A DNA stretch of 21,026 nt, taken from positions 1-21,026 of the forward strand of contig JAVBRU010000117.1 in assembly GCA_031547595.1 (NCBI GenBank), given 5' to 3'. The first letter of the stretch is position 1, and each line of letters begins with the position of its first letter. Of the stretch, positions 14,416-21,026 are shown piece after piece. The position numbers were made by a program, and so were the translations under genes. The DNA is from JAVBRU01 sp031547595. Lineage in GTDB: Bacteria > Bacillota > Clostridia > Christensenellales > Aristaeellaceae. A model generated the notes under the pieces. It searched no databases. It was given only the letters and a program-made list of their open reading frames with translations, and was not told where the DNA came from.

Positions 14416-14499
14416 AGGAATGGGGAGCGTGGGAACGCTGAGGGCTACTCGCCCTCAGACTCCCCGGCAGGGTGGTGACCACCCTGCACCCACATTCCT
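14416..14499. repeat. Multibranched palindromic element
   Basis: Nested pairing fills 84 nt. An outer stem joins AGGAATG (14416-14422) to CATTCCT (14493-14499). Inside, GGGGAG (14422-14427) pairs with CTCCCC (14460-14465) and encloses a small hairpin (CGT/ACG, 14428-14437) and a perfect 8-bp hairpin CTGAGGGC/GCCCTCAG (14438-14458). A perfect 9-bp hairpin GCAGGGTGG/CCACCCTGC (14467-14487) stands beside it. One shared base means outer and inner stems compete at the edge. It lies between the yigZ stop and the terminator, so it would be a 3' untranslated structure or an interspersed palindromic repeat. It matches no RNA family I know. Confidence 0.6.
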
Positions 14500-14522
14500 G
14501 TATTCATGGATGATACTGAATT

Positions 14523-14580
14523 AAAAAAGCCAGTTTGGATGAATGATGTAAGAAAACATGCTTCATCTAAACTGGCCTTT
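14523..14580. terminator. Bidirectional intrinsic terminator
   Basis: GCCAGTTTGGATGAA (14529-14543) pairs with TTCATCTAAACTGGC (14562-14576), 15 bp with one G-U, and is extended by ATG/CAT inside. TTTTC follows on the + strand and TTTTTTAA on the - strand, so it can end both the T-box operon and the diguanylate cyclase gene, which converge here. Confidence 0.9.
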
Positions 14581-14592
14581 TCAATATCAGTT

Positions 14593-16086
14593 TCAGTCCA
14601 CCACCACGCAGTTCCTTCCCCGCTCCTTGGCCTGATACATCACCACGTCCACACGGCTGAGCGCAGCTTGCAAATCGCCGCCCGGTGGAATCTCCACCAC
14701 GCCAAAGCTGGCCGTGATGCCAATCTGTTCGCCATTCACTGTCACCTGCATCTCCTCCACCGCGCGGCGCAAGCGCTCGGCAAAGGCACACAGGCCTTTT
14801 TCGCCCGGACTTTTGGTATAGATCATAAACTCTTCGCCGCCATAGCGGCAAAACAGATCGTACACACGCAATGTATTGCGGATGGAATCCACTGCCTTTT
14901 GCAGCACCAGATCGCCCACCGGATGTCCATAATAGTCGTTGATATGCTTAAAGTGATCAATATCAAACATAATCAAGGCAGAGGTTTCGCCATTGCGTTT
15001 GGCAATGTGCAAATCGCGCTGCGCCATTTCGATAAAACGGCGGCGGTTGAGGATGCCAGTCAGCGGGTCGGTCGTCGCCAGCTCTTCCAGCTTTTGAATC
15101 AACAAGATCTCCTCTGATGCATCATGCAGCAGCACCGACATACCCAGCTTCATGTTGCCCGCGCCATTGATCTTTTGCACTGTGGCGCGATAGCTGCGCT
15201 CTCCCAAAGAAAATGTGATCTGCTCTTCCTGAAGGCCGCTCAGCTGCTGCGGCCACGCTTGAAGCGATGTAATCGGCTCCGTCCCCTGGAAATCCTTCAG
15301 CTGCGGGAAAATCCGCACGGCACACTGATTGCTGTACAGAAAGTCCCCCTCCTGGTCCAGCACAATCAGGCCGTCGCTCATGTTTTCCAATGCGCGGTCG
15401 CGCGCGTGCACCACCACGCCCATCATGTCGTTGCGAAACAGGCTCAGCGAAAAGCACACCTGCCCCAGCGTCAGCGCAAAGGGCGTAGGATCCACCCCGG
15501 AGGGCAGCACGCTGAGGGTATTGAGCAAATTGGCACTAAACGCAATCAGCGAACCGATGATAAAATAGGTCATCTGCCGGCGCAGCTTTCTGGAGCCTTT
15601 TGCAAAGCGCACCGCCATCACAATATACGCCAACACCATGCACGCCACAGTAAACACCTGGTTGATAATATACAGCGGCCCACGGCCAAGCCGCACAAAG
15701 CCATCCACCATCTCCATAGAGGTATAATAGAGGCCATGATACGGGTTGGTGAGTATCAACAGGTAGGAAACGGCCAAGTATCCCAGTGCCGCTACACCAT
15801 GCCAGCGCTTGAACCTGACCGGCGCAAACAGGTTGACCGTGGCCAGCAAAAAGAACCAGGGAATCACCGGGATGGCGAAGTTTTCCACCAGCAATGCCGA
15901 CCACACACCGTCCAGCGTGGATGCCGACACCTCCGCCAGATATCCCAGCGCGTAGATCATCAGTGCTGTGTACAACAAAGAAAGCCAGCTGGTACGTTTG
16001 CGGTCGGGCCTGGTGGCGGCAAAGATCACCAGTGCTACGTCCAATATCAAACAGGGGATCAGCAGCGCTTGCAACATGATTTTCAT
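14593..16086 (-). CDS. 7TM-PAS-GGDEF diguanylate cyclase
   Basis: This 497-residue membrane protein starts with seven hydrophobic segments (to about residue 220, like the 7TM region of some histidine kinases). A PAS-like sensor follows (about 227-332, starting near ENMSDGLIVLDQEGDFLYSN), then a GGDEF domain (about 339-497). The active site GGEEF (416-420) is intact, and RVYD (407-410), five residues before it, is a complete RxxD inhibitory site, so the enzyme should make cyclic di-GMP and be product-inhibited. ATG 16086 has a GGGGGG-type ribosome binding site at about 8 nt; an in-frame TTG at 16125 has none. Its promoter is at 16149-16176 and it ends at the bidirectional terminator. The signal sensed is unknown. 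Confidence 0.9.
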   Translation of the reverse strand: MKIMLQALLIPCLILDVALVIFAATRPDRKRTSWLSLLYTALMIYALGYLAEVSASTLDGVWSALLVENFAIPVIPWFFLLATVNLFAPVRFKRWHGVAALGYLAVSYLLILTNPYHGLYYTSMEMVDGFVRLGRGPLYIINQVFTVACMVLAYIVMAVRFAKGSRKLRRQMTYFIIGSLIAFSANLLNTLSVLPSGVDPTPFALTLGQVCFSLSLFRNDMMGVVVHARDRALENMSDGLIVLDQEGDFLYSNQCAVRIFPQLKDFQGTEPITSLQAWPQQLSGLQEEQITFSLGERSYRATVQKINGAGNMKLGMSVLLHDASEEILLIQKLEELATTDPLTGILNRRRFIEMAQRDLHIAKRNGETSALIMFDIDHFKHINDYYGHPVGDLVLQKAVDSIRNTLRVYDLFCRYGGEEFMIYTKSPGEKGLCAFAERLRRAVEEMQVTVNGEQIGITASFGVVEIPPGGDLQAALSRVDVVMYQAKERGRNCVVVD

Positions 16087-16148
16087 TGCACGTCCCCCCT
16101 TGCTTACGTAAAAATGTTCGGCCAAGAAACCATTGCTATTGATATACT

Positions 16149-16176
16149 ATTATACCGAAATCGTTGTAAAAATCAA
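16149..16176 (-). promoter_or_regulatory. Sigma-A promoter of the diguanylate cyclase gene
   Basis: On the - strand TTGATT (16171-16176) and TATAAT (16149-16154) are 16 bp apart. It lies in the gap after the tspO stop, so the cyclase can be expressed separately from the operon upstream. Confidence 0.75.
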
Positions 16177-16202
16177 TCCCTATTTACTTGTCCTTAACAA
16201 TA

Positions 16203-16679
16203 TCAAGTATTGAGCAGGTAAATCCCCATGCTCAGATACAGCGCAAACAAGCTCCACAAAATGTATAGTCCCTGCAGCCACGCCGCCAGAGGGCGGATGT
16301 GGTAAAACAAGAACAGCATCGCGCCCAGCAGCGCAATCATCGCCGTCAACACCAGCACCCCGCCGCCCAGCCATTGGAAGCGGAAAAACACAATGCTCCA
16401 CAAGAAGTTCACAAACAACTGCCCCGCATAAAAAAGCAATGCGTTACGTTTAGAACGCGCGTCTGCATCCGCCGTATAAATCAGATAAGCCGACACGCCC
16501 ATCAGCGCGTACAAAATGCCCCACATCACCGGGAACAGCCAGCCCGGCGGCGATAGCGGCGGCTTCTGGAAAGCACCGTACACCGCGCTGATATCCCCTG
16601 CCAGCAGCCCGGACAGCGCGCCCACCGCCTCGGCCAGCACAATGCTTGCAATACACAGCCAAATGCTCTTTTTCTTCAT
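16203..16679 (-). CDS. tspO: TspO/MBR family membrane protein
   Basis: A 158-residue, five-helix membrane protein of the TspO/peripheral benzodiazepine receptor family. Family marks are the first-loop KPPLSPPGWLFPVMW (39-53), then LYALMGVSAYLI, and NFLWSIVFF (91-99). TspO proteins bind tetrapyrroles such as protoporphyrin IX and sterol-like or drug ligands, and some photo-oxidise porphyrins; their physiological role is debated. GGAGTGAGGGG just before the ATG overlaps the end of the upstream gene, with only 6 bp between stop and start, so translation is coupled. It is the last gene of the group that contains the oxidoreductase and the tocopherol-cyclase-like gene. No clear terminator follows. 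Confidence 0.92.
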   Translation of the reverse strand: MKKKSIWLCIASIVLAEAVGALSGLLAGDISAVYGAFQKPPLSPPGWLFPVMWGILYALMGVSAYLIYTADADARSKRNALLFYAGQLFVNFLWSIVFFRFQWLGGGVLVLTAMIALLGAMLFLFYHIRPLAAWLQGLYILWSLFALYLSMGIYLLNT

Positions 16680-16685
16680 AACCCC

Positions 16686-17507
16686 TCACTCCACAAACTC
16701 ATAGCTGGCGTTATCGCTGGTTTCGTCCAGCAAAGTTTTATTGTCCTCCATCAGGCAAAACCGCGCCTTGCACGCAGCGATTTCTGTCACCACACGGGTC
16801 ATCTGCCCGTTTTGCGGGGCTTGCAGCCGCTGCCCCTCGCCATCTGGCAAAGTAATATCCAATATGTAGCGGCCTTGGCGCAGCGTCAGCTGCCTTGCAC
16901 CGCACTGCAGAATCTTGACGCCGCGGTACGTGGCAAACCGGTACTCCTTGCCCTCCAGCCAAACCACCGCAATGCAGCCGCGAAAATGCAGCGGCGGAAT
17001 GTCCGCCACAGCCGCGAGCACAGCTGCCTTGTGTACGAAGTCGTTGCACTGCACCCACAAGTAGTGTTTGGGGAATGCTATGCCGCTGTCACCCTCGATA
17101 TACCCCAGCCCGCCCTGAAAATCCAGCACCGTGTCCCCCATCAAAAGCGAGCCTGTGATATCATGGCGCATGCTCACAATCCCGTGACGGCACTGCATGG
17201 GCAGATGCCGGAACGGCCCCATGATATCCGTAGCCAGGGGTGTCAGGCTGGTGTAATGCAGCCGCCCCTTCAGCTTCAGCTCCGGCGTATTCACATCCAG
17301 CTCCACCCCCGCCTTGCCAAACTCGCACCCCGGCAAGCGCAGGATGCCGCCCGAAATATAGCTTTCCAAGGGGTAGGTGATGGAATGTGACGCGCTTGCG
17401 GTCAGCACCTGCAAAAACGCATGCGTCTCGCACCGCCCCACAATCAGTGCCAGGGTGTTTGCCCCGCGCTGGTGCTTAAAGTAATAGCCCTCAAACCGCT
17501 TGCTCAA
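16686..17507 (-). CDS. Tocopherol cyclase-like domain protein
   Basis: This 273-residue protein matches the tocopherol-cyclase-like family by eye: GYYFKHQ (7-13) at the N-terminus, DIMGPF and MQCRHGIVSMRHDITG in the middle, then LGYIEGDSGIAFP and YLWVQCNDF. In plants and cyanobacteria the family closes the chromanol ring of tocopherols; in Firmicutes no such pathway is known, so the substrate here is unknown. There is no signal peptide or membrane segment. The start is TTG at 17507, overlapping the stop of the oxidoreductase gene by 4 bases (TTGA), with GGAGGG at 9 nt upstream in that gene's last codons. This tight overlap makes co-expression with the oxidoreductase nearly certain. Confidence 0.8.
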   Translation of the reverse strand: MSKRFEGYYFKHQRGANTLALIVGRCETHAFLQVLTASASHSITYPLESYISGGILRLPGCEFGKAGVELDVNTPELKLKGRLHYTSLTPLATDIMGPFRHLPMQCRHGIVSMRHDITGSLLMGDTVLDFQGGLGYIEGDSGIAFPKHYLWVQCNDFVHKAAVLAAVADIPPLHFRGCIAVVWLEGKEYRFATYRGVKILQCGARQLTLRQGRYILDITLPDGEGQRLQAPQNGQMTRVVTEIAACKARFCLMEDNKTLLDETSDNASYEFVE

Positions 17508-18802
17508 TGCTTCAAGCCCTCCGTTGCGGGGTTGTCGATCAGATGTCCGCCTTCCTCAAAGCGCGAGCCATGGCATGGACAATCCCAGGTGCGCTCCGCA
17601 GCGTTCCATTGAAGCGCACAGCCAAGGTGCGGGCAGCGCGGCACTTTGGGCGTAGCTAAGCGCAGCAGCGTTTCAGCGCCGTTGACGAGCAGCTGCACCC
17701 GCAGCATGCTGCGATGCGGGAAAAACGCAGCCGCCGCATCGTTGGGTGTGTGAAGGATCGCATCGGTCAGCAGCTCCGCCGCCGCCATGGCCCCTGTCAT
17801 CCCCCATTTGTTAAAGCCCGTGGCCACGTATACTTCGCCATCCCCGCCGTCATAGCGCCCGATATAGGGCGCGCCGTCCAGTGTCATGCAGTCCTGCGCC
17901 GCCCAGGCATAGCGCTCTACGGCGCTGGGGTATGCCTTCTTCGCAAAATCGCGCAATACCTGCCAGTTGCCACCCGTGTGGCCGGTTCGGTGGTCGCCCC
18001 CGCCTATCAGCAGCAAGCCCTGATGATTGCGAAAGCTCATCCCATTTTCTACGTCTTCCAGATACATGCCCTGCACGTCCGGCGCGCCCTCCAGCGCAAT
18101 CACGTACGAGCGGTGCTGGTACAGCTTCATAAAGTACAACCCACGCCACTTGAGGAACGGAAAATGCGTGGCCACGATCACGTGTTTGGCCCGGATGCTG
18201 CCCTGCCTTGCAAAGGCCGTGGTGCCCTCCAGCCGCTCAATCATCGTGTTTTCGTATATGCGCATGCCCGGCACCAGCCCTGCCAGAAACTTGAGCGGAT
18301 GGAACTGCCCTTGATTCGGGAACTCCACCGCACCGGCGATGGGCAGCGGCAAGGGAATTTGGCGCACAAAGCGTGCGTCAATGCCAAGGTGCTGCGCCGC
18401 CATCACCTCCTGCTCAATTGCTTCGCGGTTTGTCAAAGCGTATACAAAGGCGCTCTTGTCCTCCCAATCGCAATCCATGCCCTGCGCCAGCGTTCTGATA
18501 TGCCCCAGCGCGGTTTGATTGGCATGCAAATACCGCTGCGCCTGCATAACGCCCCACTGCCCGATCAGCTTGCTATAGATCAGCCCATGCTGAAAGGTCA
18601 CCTTGGCTGTGGTATTCTTTGTGATACCCTGGCCAATGCGCCCGGCTTCTGCCAGCACCACGTCCGCCCCGGCTTCCTTCAGGCAATACGCACACAGCAC
18701 TCCCGCCATACCGCCGCCAATCACCAATACATCAGCTGTGATATCCCCCTCCAGCGCCGGATACTCCGGCAGTTGCACCGTATCCGTCCAAACAGAGCGC
18801 AA
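17504..18802 (-). CDS. FAD oxidoreductase with C-terminal Rieske domain
   Basis: A DAO-type FAD-dependent oxidoreductase fused to a [2Fe-2S] Rieske domain (432 residues from the chosen start). The FAD-binding loop is VIGGGMAG (about 27-34). The Rieske ligands are intact near the C-terminus: CPHLGC (390-395) and CPCHGS (408-413), including the extra cysteine pair that can form the stabilising disulfide. The substrate is unknown; related enzymes act on amines or small acids. Start: TTG 18802 (MRSVWTDTVQLPEYP) with GAGGTG at 7 nt; a longer TTG start at 18832 would begin inside the topB terminator loop and lacks a ribosome binding site. The ribosome binding site itself is part of that terminator's stem. 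It heads the run with the tocopherol-cyclase-like gene and tspO. Confidence 0.85.
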   Translation of the reverse strand: MRSVWTDTVQLPEYPALEGDITADVLVIGGGMAGVLCAYCLKEAGADVVLAEAGRIGQGITKNTTAKVTFQHGLIYSKLIGQWGVMQAQRYLHANQTALGHIRTLAQGMDCDWEDKSAFVYALTNREAIEQEVMAAQHLGIDARFVRQIPLPLPIAGAVEFPNQGQFHPLKFLAGLVPGMRIYENTMIERLEGTTAFARQGSIRAKHVIVATHFPFLKWRGLYFMKLYQHRSYVIALEGAPDVQGMYLEDVENGMSFRNHQGLLLIGGGDHRTGHTGGNWQVLRDFAKKAYPSAVERYAWAAQDCMTLDGAPYIGRYDGGDGEVYVATGFNKWGMTGAMAAAELLTDAILHTPNDAAAAFFPHRSMLRVQLLVNGAETLLRLATPKVPRCPHLGCALQWNAAERTWDCPCHGSRFEEGGHLIDNPATEGLKH

Positions 18803-18845
18803 AAAAATCACCTCATCTTGCAGTATGGGCAAAATGAGGTGATTT
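18801..18845 (-). terminator. topB terminator overlapping downstream RBS
   Basis: On the - strand AAATCACCTCAT (18834-18845) pairs with ATGAGGTGATTT (18805-18816), 12 bp. TTGC/GCAA and a U-G pair extend the stem towards the loop. TTTTTTT follows. It stands 12 nt after the topB stop. The right arm carries GAGGTG, the likely ribosome binding site of the oxidoreductase gene. Confidence 0.88.
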
Positions 18846-18857
18846 CAGTCTATATTG

Positions 18858-21011
18858 TTATCGCGCCCGCTTTTCATACCGCACCGGCACAGAAATCCCC
18901 TGCTGGCTGGCATCCTTGGGCGCAAAGGTCAGCTTTCCATCCTTCAGGGCAATCACCCCGCTGCTGCCTGCCACCTCGCCTTTTTGCAGCAGCAGCGTCA
19001 CCACCCTTTGCGTCAGCGCCGGGCCGCCGCCGCGTTTTAGGCAATCCTTCCACAGCGTAAAATTGCAGCCATCGCGCCACGCGCTGCAGCCAAAGGCCTT
19101 GGGGCTCTCCTGCACGGGCTGGCCGCACAGGGGGCATACCACGCCTTCCAGCTTGGGCATGGGCGTGGCGGCAGACTTGCCGCTGCGGGTTTTGCGGCGC
19201 ATTTCTTCGGGAAAATTGGCATCCACCTTGGTGTCTCGCGCATAGTCCACCAGGAACTGTGTGAGGCCGCGGATGCCCTGCATATACCGCTGCGCATCGC
19301 GCTTATTCTGGGCGATTTCGTATAGCGCCAGCTCCCACTTGCCGGTAGTTTCGGGCGATGCAATCTCCTGGGGCGCGATGGCAATCAGCTGCACGCCTTT
19401 TTCGGTGGCGTTCAGCGCGCGGCCCTTGCGCTGCGCATAGCCCACGGTAATCAGCCGCTCCAATATGGCCGCGCGGGTGGCAGGGGTGCCAAGGCCGCTG
19501 CCCTTCATTTGCTCGCGCAGCGCTTCATCTTCCAGGTCGCGCCCGGCGTTTTCCCTGGCGGCCAGCAGCGAGGCATCGGTGTGCGGTGCGGGCGGCTTGG
19601 TGGATTCTTTTTTGACTGTGACCTTTTGCACAGTGCGGGTGTCCCCCACCTGCAACCCCGGCAGCGTCGCTTCCTTCTCTTCTTTGTCCTCGCCCGCGAA
19701 TACGTCCTTCCAGCCGTTGATGCGCACCACGCGGCCGGTGCTTTTGAAATGCTGCTCCTGGCAGGCTGTGATGATTTTCAACGCGTCATACTCGTGCCAG
19801 GGATAGAACACCGCGACGGTCTGCTTGGAAATCAAATCAAACAATTTCCGCTCGTCCGGGGGCAGCTTATCCACCGGCGCGGTCTGGGGCGTTGGGATAA
19901 TGGCATGGTGATCGGAGATTTTGTCGTTATCAAACACCCACTTGCTCACGGGCAGCTTGCCCTCCCGCCAGGGGATGTTTTGCACGATGTCGCGATATTC
20001 AGAGGGCAGCTTATCCAGTGTCAGCTTGGCACGGCCAATCATATCCGTGGGCAGATAGCGGCTGTCGGTGCGCGGATAGGTGATGGCTTTCCATTTTTCG
20101 TACAGTTCCTGTGCCACCTTCAGCGTCTTATCAGCAGTGAAGCCCAGCTTTTTGTTGGCATCCCGCTGCAGCGCCGTCAGGTCGTACAGATGGGGCGGCG
20201 CTTCCTTCTTGGGCTCGCTGGTGGCGGATTTGACGGTGGCTGTCTGGCCGCGCACCGCCTTGGCAATGGCATCCGCCTGCTCCTTGGTGGGGATGCGCTG
20301 GGCGGTCTTTTCGTCCTCCGCCTTCTCGTCAAACCATTGGCCGGAATAATCGCCAAAGTCCGCCGTGACGGTGTGGTATTCCACGGGCTTAAAATCGGTA
20401 ATTTCGTGAAAGCGCTTCACCAGAATGGCCAAAGTGGGCGTCTGCACGCGGCCAACAGACAATAGCGTGTCAAACCGCAATGTGAACGCGCGGCTGGCGT
20501 TCATGCCCACCAGCCAATCGGCTTGGGAGCGGCACTGCGCGCTGCGGTACAGCCCGTCATACGCGCTGGAGGGCTTCAGCGTAGCAAAGCCCTCCTTGAT
20601 GGCCTCGTCCGTCATGGAGCTGATCCACAGCCGCTGCACGGGCTTTTGGCACTTGGCCTGCTCGTAAATCAAACGGAAGATCAATTCGCCCTCGCGCCCG
20701 GCGTCAGTGGCGCAAATGATGCCCTCCGTCTCCTTGGCACAAATCAGCTTTTTGATCACGTTAAACTGCGTTTTGGTTTTCGGGATCACCTTGGTGGGCA
20801 AAACCTCCGGCAGCATGGGCAAATCTGCCATGCGCCACTTCTTATATTTCTCGTCAATCTCATCCGGCTCGCACAGCGTGACCAGATGCCCCACCGCCCA
20901 GGTGACGGTGTACTTTTCTCCCTGCAAAAAACCCTCGCCCCGCTCCCTGCACTGGAGCACCCGCGCAATATCGCGCCCGACACTGGGCTTTTCTGCCACA
21001 ATTACAATCAT
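18858..21011 (-). CDS. topB: DNA topoisomerase III
   Basis: A type IA topoisomerase of 717 residues that relaxes negatively supercoiled DNA and unlinks replication or recombination intermediates. The TOPRIM domain starts the protein (AEKPSVGRDIA at 6-16, ATDAGREGEL at 101-110, of the Bacillus TopB type). SVGRVQTPTL (185-194) follows, and the catalytic tyrosine is Tyr312 in YPRTDSRYL. A C-terminal region has one cysteine cluster (Cys626, Cys629, Cys642, Cys649) that looks like a zinc finger. A low-complexity charged insert lies at about 440-475. GAGGAC precedes the ATG; the promoter is outside the window. Mobile elements often carry topB, but no conjugation genes are seen here, so it is taken as chromosomal. 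Confidence 0.95.
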   Translation of the reverse strand: MIVIVAEKPSVGRDIARVLQCRERGEGFLQGEKYTVTWAVGHLVTLCEPDEIDEKYKKWRMADLPMLPEVLPTKVIPKTKTQFNVIKKLICAKETEGIICATDAGREGELIFRLIYEQAKCQKPVQRLWISSMTDEAIKEGFATLKPSSAYDGLYRSAQCRSQADWLVGMNASRAFTLRFDTLLSVGRVQTPTLAILVKRFHEITDFKPVEYHTVTADFGDYSGQWFDEKAEDEKTAQRIPTKEQADAIAKAVRGQTATVKSATSEPKKEAPPHLYDLTALQRDANKKLGFTADKTLKVAQELYEKWKAITYPRTDSRYLPTDMIGRAKLTLDKLPSEYRDIVQNIPWREGKLPVSKWVFDNDKISDHHAIIPTPQTAPVDKLPPDERKLFDLISKQTVAVFYPWHEYDALKIITACQEQHFKSTGRVVRINGWKDVFAGEDKEEKEATLPGLQVGDTRTVQKVTVKKESTKPPAPHTDASLLAARENAGRDLEDEALREQMKGSGLGTPATRAAILERLITVGYAQRKGRALNATEKGVQLIAIAPQEIASPETTGKWELALYEIAQNKRDAQRYMQGIRGLTQFLVDYARDTKVDANFPEEMRRKTRSGKSAATPMPKLEGVVCPLCGQPVQESPKAFGCSAWRDGCNFTLWKDCLKRGGGPALTQRVVTLLLQKGEVAGSSGVIALKDGKLTFAPKDASQQGISVPVRYEKRAR

Positions 21012-21026
21012 ACTTCAGTCCTCGCT

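Noticed and set aside
16176..16203. Terminator after tspO.
   Set aside because: Only a short CAATA/TATTG stem without a U run is visible, too weak to call.
17714..19060. A 448-codon open frame on the + strand.
   Set aside because: Antisense shadow of the oxidoreductase and the end of topB, with no motif and no ribosome binding site.
18858..21011. topB as a marker of an integrative conjugative element.
   Set aside because: No relaxase, type IV secretion, integrase or attachment repeats are in the window, and the neighbours are metabolic or regulatory genes.
1..21026. CRISPR array, tRNA, rRNA or insertion sequence.
   Set aside because: No regularly spaced repeats, no tRNA cloverleaf with a proper anticodon arm, no rRNA-like stretch and no transposase motif were found by reading both strands; the multibranched element at 14416 lacks tRNA features.

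Overview
The window looks like chromosomal DNA from a Gram-positive, probably anaerobic, Clostridia-type Firmicute. The evidence is AGGAGG-type ribosome binding sites before most genes, several near-consensus sigma-A promoters (TTGACA/TTGATT, 16-18 bp, TATAAT), a T-box riboswitch, a Bacillus-type topoisomerase III and a BofC-like exported protein. Thr-Pro 'TPTP' linkers in several exported proteins recall Christensenellales and related gut clostridia, but that placement is inference. Nothing clearly marks a prophage, integrative element, insertion sequence, CRISPR array, tRNA or rRNA.

Layout. 1-1167 (-): 5' part of an FtsX/MacB-type ABC permease that runs off the left edge and is noticeably A/T-richer than its neighbours. 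1168-1747: a gene-poor gap with a candidate promoter-hairpin-terminator small RNA on the + strand and a terminator for the next operon. 1748-5230 (-): VTC-type polyphosphate polymerase, DUF4956 membrane protein and CotH-like surface kinase, a tight three-gene cassette. 5336-9232 (-): a double zinc-ribbon membrane protein, a secreted protein with PepSY-like repeats, a small orphan protein and a Gph-type HAD phosphatase, most with visible promoters. 9328-11061 (+): a BofC-like exported protein and a peptidoglycan-binding/VanY-type D,D-carboxypeptidase. 11065-14412 (+): a promoter and tyrosine-type T-box leader in front of an aminotransferase, tyrS and a YigZ-family gene whose coding regions abut exactly. 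14416-14580: an elaborately paired palindromic element, then a terminator that can serve both converging operons. 14593-21011 (-): a 7TM-PAS-GGDEF diguanylate cyclase, then in transcription order topB, FAD/Rieske oxidoreductase, tocopherol-cyclase-like protein and TspO.

How they fit together. Much of the window concerns the cell surface: CotH kinase with polyphosphate polymerase, VanY peptidase, exported PepSY-like and BofC-like proteins, an ABC permease. The T-box ties aromatic amino-acid transamination to tyrosyl-tRNA charging. The oxidoreductase / tocopherol-cyclase-like / TspO group has overlapping or near-overlapping genes and is the best candidate here for a poorly described pathway. 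Its first gene appears to take its ribosome binding site from the 3' arm of the topB terminator hairpin. The other candidates for something undescribed are the small RNA near 1.4 kb and the multibranched element near 14.45 kb.
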